From Stentor coeruleus (Eukaryota > Ciliophora > Heterotrichea > Heterotrichida > Stentoridae), in contig MPUH01001205.1 of NCBI GenBank assembly GCA_001970955.1, forward strand, positions 1 to 21,084: a DNA stretch of 21,084 nucleotides, in the 5' to 3' direction. The position numbers and the translations under genes were made by a program. Below the pieces are notes generated by a model. That model saw only the letters and a program-made list of their open reading frames with translations. It was not told the origin of the DNA and did no database searches. This document shows positions 1 through 7,442 of the stretch, piece after piece; the stretch's first letter is position 1, and the number at the start of each line of letters is the position of its first letter.

Positions 1-282
1 TAACTTAATACTATATTTTCATATACATTTATATATACAAAACTCTTAGACCTTATCAGATGTTTTATTTATAACAAAATAATTTAATCTTAAGTTTTTA
101 AATATTACTCAATAAGCATTCTATTTCATTTTAAAAAATACCCAAGGATTAAAAAAAACGACCCAAAACAGTTTGGCTGAATCCTGTAGTTCACAAGTTT
201 CATTGACAAACCAAAGCAGCACTATCTAAATCTATTTAAATATCCTTAAAAACCTTTATACTCAGATTTTTATATAAGTAAA

Positions 283-798
283 ATGGACCAACTCTCAAAA
301 TCTAAGGCAAAAAAACGTGAGTACAAAGCTAAACTTTCTGCAGCACTACGAAGAATTGAAAGCTTAGAATATGAGCTAACTTTGATAAGAACTGAAAGAG
401 ATAAGGCAATAGGTGAAAAGTGCCTAGCAACAGCTAAACTAAAAGAACAAGCTGAAGAGTTAACCTCATTCCAAGCTCGGGCAACTGCTTTAGAAAACTC
501 TTATGTGACAATGAAAATAGAACACGTGAACCTAAAATCAAACTTTGAGTCTTTAAAAGATGATTACGATATCAGCAAGAAAATGATTCAATTACGTGAT
601 AGGGAAATACAAAATCTAACTAAAGGTCAAGACTCAAAAAGAAAAAATAATCCAGATACCCCAACACGAATGAAAGAATCATTAAGACCGCCAGTTAATA
701 AAAATATCAAACCTTATCCATCAACTAGCTTCAGTTTTAATCTTATTCACTCTAACAAAAACTCCTTTACTAGTTCAATGAGAGATGATGGCCATTAA
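283..798 (+). CDS. Coiled-coil protein of unknown function (171 aa)
   Basis: I do not recognise this protein. It opens with a Lys/Arg-rich patch (about residues 6-18), followed by an almost uninterrupted heptad-like helix (about 9-113) rich in Glu, Lys and Leu with no helix breakers, so a parallel coiled coil is likely. The tail (about 114-171) is Ser/Asn/Pro-rich and probably disordered. There is no signal peptide or membrane segment. The ATG is the first in the frame after an AT-rich leader with A at -3; the 282 bases before it hold no other gene that I can see. The stop is TAA, and an AATAAA at 838-843 followed by a G/T-rich stretch could serve in 3' end formation. A cytoskeletal or basal-body role would be a guess based only on how common such proteins are in ciliates. 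Confidence 0.7.
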   Translation: MDQLSKSKAKKREYKAKLSAALRRIESLEYELTLIRTERDKAIGEKCLATAKLKEQAEELTSFQARATALENSYVTMKIEHVNLKSNFESLKDDYDISKKMIQLRDREIQNLTKGQDSKRKNNPDTPTRMKESLRPPVNKNIKPYPSTSFSFNLIHSNKNSFTSSMRDDGH

Positions 799-1264
799 AT
801 TGTAATAATTTATATGATAAGGAAGAGTTTGTGTGTAAATAAAAGTTTGGGTTTTTTATTAGAAGAGTAAAGGATAAATAATGATTTGGAGATAATTATG
901 ATGTAATAATATTTTGGTAATTTTGATAGAGAAATATGGATTATAACTTTTTTTTTGTATGAAGAGGTGGTAAAAAATATAGTATATTAGAATTAGGCTT
1001 AGGATTTGAGCTGGGATTTTTACTAGGTGTGAAGATTGATATAGTTAACACCTTATCACATATAATCAAATACAATAAACCTGTATTTCCCCTCTAAACA
1101 GCATTTCAATACAAAAAAATAATATTTTATCATAAACCAAACCTATTCATTATCATATTTTCTTAATAAATTCAACACACTTACTCCTAAAAGAATTTTC
1201 TCTAATAAATCAACCAAAATCCTAATTCCCTCTACCCAACACACACACTTAATACATTAAAAAA
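799..1264. other. Intergenic region with a sharp G/C skew switch
   Basis: No gene is visible in these 466 bases between two plus-strand genes. The region splits in two: 841-1020 has 40 G and 3 C on the plus strand, while 1081-1260 has 3 G and 45 C. The switch at about 1020-1040 probably marks the boundary between the 3' flank of the first gene and the promoter/leader of the second. Confidence 0.75.
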
Positions 1265-2412
1265 ATGAGTGCTTTGGATGGCCTTCTTAAAAAAAAAGCT
1301 TCACTATCACTAGAAGTCCAGGGTCTTCTTAGCAAACTCAACCAAACTAAACTCTTGATCATAACAAAAAAAGGCGAAGACCAATACATAAGAATAGAAA
1401 AGCTTAAACTTGAAATCAAAGACTTACAAGAAAAACTTACTCATTTCGAAGGAATCCAATCAAAAGTTGATGGACTAAAAAAAATCGAAGTCCAAAAACA
1501 AGAAATCCTATCAAATACCCGAAGTAAAATCCCAAACCTAACTCACGAGCTTCAATTAATAGAAGAATCTTTACAAGCTAAAAACACAGAAAAAATCGAT
1601 GCTGAATCTTATCATAAAAAGCTTATTTTAGATATAAAAGCAGGAGATGATGATTTAAATGAGAAAATCCAAGCTGGGTGGAAAGAAAAACTTGAAGAAT
1701 TAAAAACTCAGTATGGACTTTTGACTGAAGAATTAGGAAATATGACAGCTAAAAGGTCAGACCCATTGTTTTTATTACCAAAATCTGAACAAAAACTAGA
1801 TAATTTAAGGAATGAACTTGCTGGACTTAAAGAGTATTATGACCCTGAACTTAATGCTAATATGGATATAGTTTTACCTTTGAAAGAAGCAGAAAAAGCT
1901 GAACTTTTAAAACAATTAGAGGAATTGAAAGAGAAAAAACAGGAGTTTTATAAGAGTATTGAGGATATGAATGTAGAAACTGTCCAGTTAGAGGAAAGTT
2001 ATATGATGAAGAAGGAGATTATAAAAGAAAAACAAGAGAGGATAAGTGAAATTGAAGAGGAAAATCTGAGTCTTAGGGAGGAGAATGAAAAATTACAGAA
2101 TATGATTGAGAGGATGAGTGAAGAAAATAAAAATGAGGAAATTGNAGGGAGGAGAATGAAAAATTACAGAATATGATTGAGAGGATGAGTGAAGAAAATA
2201 AAAATGAGGAAATTGAAGATGAAGAAATTGAAAGACTTGAAAAGGAATTAACGGATTTGAGTAAGGAAATCGGCACTAAGGAAAATAATTATAAGACTGG
2301 AATCAGAAGTGTGAATAACAGGATTAATCAGATCAAGAATATCAATAATGAGCTTAAAAATGAAATTAGGGCGTTGATATTAAGAATATCAGTGCTTAAG
2401 CTTAAAAAATAG
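1265..2412 (+). CDS. Long coiled-coil protein, unknown function; interrupted by an assembly artefact
   Basis: As written, the frame breaks just after the N at 2145. The 70 bp before the N (2075-2144) are repeated exactly after it (2146-2215). Dropping one copy plus the N removes 71 bp and joins the upstream frame to the downstream frame that ends in TAG at 2410-2412, giving one protein of about 358 aa. It is predicted to be helical coiled coil from roughly residue 10 to the C terminus, very rich in Glu, Lys and Leu, with a short break near 'RSDPLFLLPKSE'. There is no recognisable enzymatic domain, signal peptide or membrane segment. The start is the first ATG, preceded by a run of A and a nearly G-free leader. 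Its 3' end converges on the SEP-UBX gene with 68 bp between stops. SMC/myosin-tail-like similarity is expected from composition alone and does not indicate function. Confidence 0.75.
2075..2215. repeat. 70-bp exact direct repeat around a single N (unmerged contig overlap)
   Basis: Positions 2075-2144 and 2146-2215 are identical and separated only by the N at 2145. Removing one copy plus the N restores the reading frame of the surrounding coiled-coil gene. This is best explained as overlapping contig ends placed side by side, not as a biological duplication. Confidence 0.88.
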
Positions 2413-2480
2413 GATAAGATTAGTTCATCTAAAAAACCTAATAACACCTTCTAAACTCGCAATCTAAGAAATTCTATTAA

Positions 2481-3203
2481 CTAAAGTAATTTTTGAATCA
2501 CTGCACTGCCAGCAATCCCTGCATCTTCAACACTAGCCCACATATCATCTAAAGCTTTAGGTGGGAAGCCACTAACCAATTGAAATCCTCCATTAACAGG
2601 TGCAGCATACATAACATATTCAAAAAGCAACTGAATAGGTGATCCAAGATTCACTGTAATATTTTTTCTTTGACCATTATGAAACCTAATCTGAATATTA
2701 GTCGTTGGTAAATTTGGTTCAACTTGAGGATCAGGTGCATTAATATTAACAGTCCCAGCAGGTTGCGATCTTAAATTTCCTACACTTTGCCCTTGTCCAG
2801 AAAAAGCAGTATATTTTGGAGGTGGTGGGGGAATATAAGCTTCTTGACGTTTATCTTGTAAGGAAACAGCAACTGGACGATTTTTTGTTAAGGTTTGAAG
2901 CTCTTGAGGAACTCTTCCTTGATTAAGTTGCTGCATAAATGTTTGGTTTTCTGGAGCGTTATAATCACGGAAAGGACCTTCATTTACTTGGAAACCATTT
3001 TGCCATAGGGTGATTGTTAGGGTCACTTCATTTTTATCTGGTTTAGAATCTTTAGAATCTTTTGAAGCTTTGCTGACTATTTGGTCTACATCGGGAGAAG
3101 ATACAGCGAGACCACTTGCTTGACCTCCTGCGTAAAAGTCGTTGGTTTTCTTTTTCTTTTCATCTTTGTCCTTTTTATTCAGATCGGAAAGCCCGTGGAT
3201 CAT
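2481..3203 (-). CDS. SEP-UBX domain protein, p47/Shp1 (UBXN2)-type p97/Cdc48 adaptor
   Basis: This 240-aa protein carries the tandem SEP-UBX arrangement of the p47/Shp1/UBXN2 family, which bind the N domain of the AAA ATPase p97/Cdc48 and adapt it to membrane fusion, phosphatase control or ubiquitin-dependent unfolding. After a Lys-rich N terminus comes 'FYAGG' (residues 23-27), the usual family lead-in. The SEP domain (about 60-125) contains 'ITLWQNGFQVNEGPFRDY'. A Pro-rich linker (124-129) follows, then the UBX domain (about 166-240). The p97-contacting loop reads 'SGFPPKAL', so the canonical Phe-Pro-Arg turn is FPP; p47 itself departs from FPR at this place. p47 is about 370 aa with an N-terminal UBA domain; none is present here, as in UBXN2A-type members, so direct ubiquitin binding is not expected. 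The gene ends in TAG, convergent with the upstream coiled-coil gene, and is divergent from the PLAC8 gene. Confidence 0.92.
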   Translation of the reverse strand: MIHGLSDLNKKDKDEKKKKTNDFYAGGQASGLAVSSPDVDQIVSKASKDSKDSKPDKNEVTLTITLWQNGFQVNEGPFRDYNAPENQTFMQQLNQGRVPQELQTLTKNRPVAVSLQDKRQEAYIPPPPPKYTAFSGQGQSVGNLRSQPAGTVNINAPDPQVEPNLPTTNIQIRFHNGQRKNITVNLGSPIQLLFEYVMYAAPVNGGFQLVSGFPPKALDDMWASVEDAGIAGSAVIQKLL

Positions 3204-4133
3204 TTTTATTAGTTGATTTCATTAGAGTGTATTGCTGATTTAGATAAATAGAAAGTTTTATTAGGCTTTGTAGGTATGTCATTGAGATTTTACGGGTTTT
3301 TTAGGTTGAGTGTTGAGTTTTTAGTTTTGGGATAAGGCTTTTTATGTGTTTTTGTATAAAATATGTTTTACAGAACTTTTGTAGGGTTGTTTATATGAAT
3401 AATCATAAAAATTAAGGTTGGTAAATAAGAATTATATTAAGTTAGAAGTTATGTTTTGATGATAGGGAATATTGTGATGAATAACTATTAAGAAGTGTTA
3501 AATAGGTATAGTAAAATAAATTTGTGCTTAAGGAGATAGGAAAGATATGGCCAAATGCATGAGGATTTATATCATTTTAAATTAAATAAAAGTATATTGT
3601 AAGAGAAAATACAGATAAATTGATAAGGTTAGAGTATAGCAAAGACTGCAAGCTGTAAAAAAAGTAAATCGGGATTAAACAGATCCAAAGCTTGAATAAA
3701 TTATTAAAAAAATCTTGAACTAGAGCTTTGATATTTATATAGAAGCATAATAGCTTATATCTATAGTCAAGTAGATCTGAAAATACATAAATTTATATTA
3801 ATGACTTTATCCAAAGATATAAACTCATTTAAATATATAATTATAACCTATCAAGTTTTTATATTACAAAACCATAACAAAATGAAAGAAAACCTTTATA
3901 GACCACACAAGATAAAAGGTTTATTTACCCTATTCTTCAAGACTTAATATAAATACCAACATAAACAATTTACTAATTAAGCTAAAATCTTAAAATCTCT
4001 AATATTTGATTCAGTTTTTATCAAAGATGCTTCACTTCTCTCAAATTCTTTAGACTATTTAGATTTACTTGCTAAAAAATTCCAGATTGTTAATACTTAT
4101 TATAAAAATATGTCCTAATTCATCTAAGATATA
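3204..4133. other. 930-bp divergent intergenic region
   Basis: This stretch lies between the starts of the SEP-UBX gene (-) and the PLAC8 gene (+). I see no protein-coding frame or RNA gene; stops are dense in all frames I followed. The left part (to about 3560) is G-over-C on the plus strand and the right part (from about 3840) is C-over-G, as expected for two leaders pointing outward. The AT-rich middle could hold both promoters, but no specific element stands out. Confidence 0.6.
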
Positions 4134-4484
4134 ATGAATAATTTAGAACTTGAATGGACTACTGGTTTAACAGATTGTCAAACTAGTCCGATTATTGCTA
4201 TTATTGGTTTTTTACCTTTTGGAAGTTGTGTTTTACAGAGTTATGCTGTAAATGAAGCTACATTACAACCGGTTTTGCCAAGGTTTTTATTAGGATTACT
4301 ACCAGGGTTTGGATGTGGTTTGAATAGACAGTTGATTAGAGAGAGGTATAGAATTAAAGGAGATTATTGGATTGATTGTCTGACTTCGATTGGGTTTTGT
4401 TTATCTTCAGCACAAGAATATAGAGAAGTGTTTAAGAGAGAGAGTAGGATGAGACCATCAGCATTTAAAGATAAAGCTCAGTGA
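4134..4484 (+). CDS. PLAC8 (DUF614) family small protein
   Basis: This 116-aa protein matches the PLAC8 layout. The N terminus has 'EWTTGLTDC' (family W-x-x-G-L-x-x-C, residues 7-15). A hydrophobic stretch (about 19-36) and another (51-63) follow, then 'NRQLIRERYRIKGD' (64-77), a close match to the family's R-x-x-R-x-x-Y-x-I-x-G-D core. 'DCLTSIGFCLSSAQEYREV' (81-99) matches the C-terminal D-C-x(n)-C-x-x-x-Q-E-Y-R-E box. The Cys-rich CCxxxxCPC cluster that usually follows the first motif is mostly lost: only Cys15 and Cys32 remain there, with Cys61, Cys82 and Cys89 later. Known members act in cadmium resistance, organ-size control or membrane transport, usually at the plasma membrane; the role here is unknown. 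The stop is TGA, the only one in the window; reading through it would add just five residues before TAA. Confidence 0.85.
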   Translation: MNNLELEWTTGLTDCQTSPIIAIIGFLPFGSCVLQSYAVNEATLQPVLPRFLLGLLPGFGCGLNRQLIRERYRIKGDYWIDCLTSIGFCLSSAQEYREVFKRESRMRPSAFKDKAQ

Positions 4485-4822
4485 TTTTTATTATTTTAAG
4501 TAGTTTTTTTTTATCTTTGAGTGATAGGGATGCTTAAAGATAAGCCTTTTAGATTTGTGTTTTGTAATAAGAAAGTTTATGCTGGATAAAAAATAGACTA
4601 TAGAGATTTTAGCTTTTAGATTAAAATTTGTAGGGTTTTTTTTATGAGGAGATGATATGATATATTTGGGTGTTAAGATAAATACATAGTATAATGATAA
4701 TAAAAGGTTTCAGTAAATGCAATTTTCCTCAGCCCTCCTTTAAAAAATAACCTATTCTCAATATATAAACAAAATTTCTTAAAAGGTAATTGATTTGTAT
4801 ATGATATTTAAATTTATGTATA
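4485..4822. other. Convergent intergenic region
   Basis: This holds the 3' flanks of the PLAC8 gene (+) and the 615-aa coiled-coil gene (-). It is G-over-C on the plus strand up to about 4690 and C-over-G afterwards, so the skew switches roughly where the two transcripts should end. No gene is seen. Confidence 0.6.
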
Positions 4823-6670
4823 TTATGAGATGTTGTATTTTTTTGTTGGATATAATGGACCTCGATCTTTTTGCTTTATAAGCATTGCTCGACGTAAGTG
4901 CTCACAGTCAGAACCACATTTTTCTCTATGCTCGTAAAGGGCTTCATAAATTTCTAGACGGGCTTTTTTTGATAAGGCAAGATATTCTTCTTTGGTTAAG
5001 TTTAAAGCTTGCATGATAATATTTTGGTGTTTTGATGACTTTTTTATATCTTGAACTGGTATACCACTACCTTTATGCAATAGTCTTTCTCTAATAAAGC
5101 CAGCCTTTTTACCTTCTGGTGATGAATAATTGTTTAATACTTCATATGCTATTTCTGAAGGTGTAAGGCTTCCAATTTTACTCATATGTAAATCAGCTTT
5201 GATAAATGGAGAAACAGATCTATTATTTTGTTTAATCTTATCTTCACCTACTTGTTCATATTTTTTCATAGCTTTTATAGCTCCTCTACCAATATTTTCA
5301 GATATAATTTCGTTTCTTATAATACCTGATTTACTAGCTAAAGTTGTACTTAAAGCTGAACTTCCTGAATATTGTTTGATTTCAAAACTTTGTTCATTAG
5401 TTTTTCTTAATTGTTTTTGCATTGCTTCTCTTATTTTTTGTTCTTCAGCTAGTTTTTCTTCAAGTTCAGCTCTTTGTGCTTTTGCTTCTGCAACTTTTTT
5501 GTTTAATTCTTCAAGGTTTTCAGTAAGTTTTGTTATTTTAACATTTTTGCTGCTTATGACGACTAATGATTCTTCAAGTTTAGATTTTGTTGTTTGAAGT
5601 TCTTTTTCAACAACAATTGTCTTGTTTGCTGTGATTTGAAGATTTTTTATTTCTAATTGACTTTCATCTAATTTTTCCTTTTTTTGTTTGCAATGCTTAC
5701 ACATAGTTGTTTTCATTTCAAAAATCGATTTTTTTAAGTCTTCACATTCTTTGGTTTTCATTAAATACATTTCTTCTACATCTTCTTTTTTTCTCAGTTT
5801 CCTGTTGATTTCTGAAATAGTTTTATCCCTTTCTAATATAAGAAGTTTCATATTTTCAACAACTTTAAAGTCTTCGAATTTCATAACAGTTTGCATCGTT
5901 TTATCAATTTTCTCAATCTTTATCTTAGTTTTTTTAGGCTTTTTATTTAAAACATGTGCCTTAAGTTTTGTGTGTATTGACTTTACCGTATCAGTAAAAT
6001 CAATTTCATCAACTTCAGGACTCGAAGATGCTGATGGTACTTCAACAGTTTTAAGATTATGACTTAATTCATCAAGTTTCTCAATAATACTCCCCAATTG
6101 CATTTTATTAATTCCTTTCATAACATTATGTAAAGAAAAAATATATTTGTCTATATCAACACTATTACCTAAAGCCATAGTATTTTCTTCAGGGAATTGT
6201 GTATAATTTTCCTGTGTATCAATTTTTTCTATTTCTATTCTTGGTGTTTCTTTATGGTTTTTAATTCTAACAATTGAATTTTTATACCCTCTCCAGCCAC
6301 GACTAAAGCTTTTTCCTAAACTTGTGTCAATTGTATTAAGTAAATTAAGTAGTTTTTCTATATATTTTTCATATATTTCTGCTTCAGCTATATCACGATT
6401 TTCATCAACATGTTTTCTTGCCTCATAGATTTTTAATGATATTTCTTGACTATCAAGTTCTTCTTCTAGTTTTGATATTTCTGATGATATGTTTTGAGTT
6501 CTAGATTTTTTTGGGCTAAGAGAAAACCTTCTTGTGTTACAGAGAGAAATAGACTCAAGGCTTTCTTTGTGTTCTTGTTTGGATTTTGTTGATTTAGATG
6601 ATTTTGTTGATTTTAGGGTTAGTGTATAGTTGAATCGAAGTTTGTTCATTGAAGCGTCTTTGATTTTCAT
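4823..6670 (-). CDS. 615-aa coiled-coil protein with conserved-looking C-terminal domain, unknown function
   Basis: I do not recognise this protein. A basic, Ser/Lys-rich N terminus (1-60) is followed by a short helical part (60-120), a linker containing 'SRGWRGYKNSIVRI' (122-135), a long coiled coil (about 265-435) and a Ser-rich hinge (435-450). The C-terminal part (about 500-605) looks folded: it starts 'LTPSEIAYEVLNNY', continues with 'LNLTKEEYLALSKKARLEIYEAL', and ends in a Cys/His motif, C585-x3-C589-x-H591. A further Cys pair (C324-K-H-C327) sits inside the coil. Nothing suggests a membrane protein. Two long open frames on the opposite strand (5130-5597 and 5688-6062) are antisense shadows of its low-complexity codons. 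The start is the first ATG in frame; a second Met (residue 8) is also possible. A structural role is plausible but unsupported. Confidence 0.8.
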   Translation of the reverse strand: MKIKDASMNKLRFNYTLTLKSTKSSKSTKSKQEHKESLESISLCNTRRFSLSPKKSRTQNISSEISKLEEELDSQEISLKIYEARKHVDENRDIAEAEIYEKYIEKLLNLLNTIDTSLGKSFSRGWRGYKNSIVRIKNHKETPRIEIEKIDTQENYTQFPEENTMALGNSVDIDKYIFSLHNVMKGINKMQLGSIIEKLDELSHNLKTVEVPSASSSPEVDEIDFTDTVKSIHTKLKAHVLNKKPKKTKIKIEKIDKTMQTVMKFEDFKVVENMKLLILERDKTISEINRKLRKKEDVEEMYLMKTKECEDLKKSIFEMKTTMCKHCKQKKEKLDESQLEIKNLQITANKTIVVEKELQTTKSKLEESLVVISSKNVKITKLTENLEELNKKVAEAKAQRAELEEKLAEEQKIREAMQKQLRKTNEQSFEIKQYSGSSALSTTLASKSGIIRNEIISENIGRGAIKAMKKYEQVGEDKIKQNNRSVSPFIKADLHMSKIGSLTPSEIAYEVLNNYSSPEGKKAGFIRERLLHKGSGIPVQDIKKSSKHQNIIMQALNLTKEEYLALSKKARLEIYEALYEHREKCGSDCEHLRRAMLIKQKDRGPLYPTKKYNIS

Positions 6671-7442
6671 TATAAGATTTATTATGAGGAAAAATTTATT
6701 ATTTTTATTTGAAATTAGGATTAGGTATGAGTAGAAAGGAGAAGTTTAGGCCTGTGTTAAAATTTTAGAAGGTGGGAAAGGATTGGGGAAGTTTTTAAGG
6801 TGGATGCTGGGCTTTTGAGAAATTTATAGTAAATTTATTATTATGAAGTTTGGGTTGAAGGGATAATTTTGAATTTTTGGAAGTGATTTTTTTATGAAAA
6901 GTTTGAATTTTTGCAAGGAATTTTATTGTCATTTAAAGTTGTGATAAAAATATTTTTTGTGATGAGATTCGAATGATACTCTTTTTTATATCAGGAAAAT
7001 ATTTTGGACTGTTAGTTTTGCTTATTATCAATATAGAGGGAAAAATAATTGATTATAGGAGTATTGGGTATTTTGAATATAATATATTCGAAAAGGTTAT
7101 TTAAAACAAGTATAAATCGGTTGTTGGGATCTGAGATACCTATTTTTAAATACCTTAAAAAATATAAGAATTAATTCAGACAGCTTTGAATGCAAAAATA
7201 TTTTATGAGTGTTAAATAAATTATGGGTTTTTGGCTAAAAGGTTAGTGTTAGGGTGTAGATTATTTATTTAGAATTTTAAGAAATTTATTATACCTTAGG
7301 TTATAAGGAATAACAAATAGATTTTATGATTTATCTCATCAATTTATATAGATTCGTAATTTAAAAGGATATGCTCGATGGATTTTCATTGAAAAAATCA
7401 TAAGATTTTTTATGAGGGTATATGCTATATAATATTCTATAA
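6671..7442. other. 772-bp divergent intergenic region
   Basis: This lies between the starts of the 615-aa coiled-coil gene (-) and the RING gene (+). It is G-over-C on the plus strand over much of its length, so it looks like a leader for the minus-strand gene only; the RING gene lacks the usual C-rich upstream block. The T-run plus ATGAG motif occurs at 7405-7416. No coding frame or RNA gene is seen. Confidence 0.55.

Noticed and set aside
2073..2276. Minus-strand frame and a separate plus-strand 79-aa gene around the N at 2145
   Set aside because: The first is antisense of the coiled coil; the second is the 3' end of the 1265 gene, displaced by the duplicated contig end.
5130..6062. Two long plus-strand open frames (5130-5597 and 5688-6062) opposite the 615-aa gene
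   Set aside because: They are Ser/Phe/Leu-rich antisense readings of Lys/Glu-rich coiled-coil codons; the minus-strand frame is longer and continuous.
6950..6990. tRNA-like T-loop sequence (GATTCGAAT)
   Set aside because: The flanking bases do not pair as a T stem and no acceptor or D arm could be found around it.
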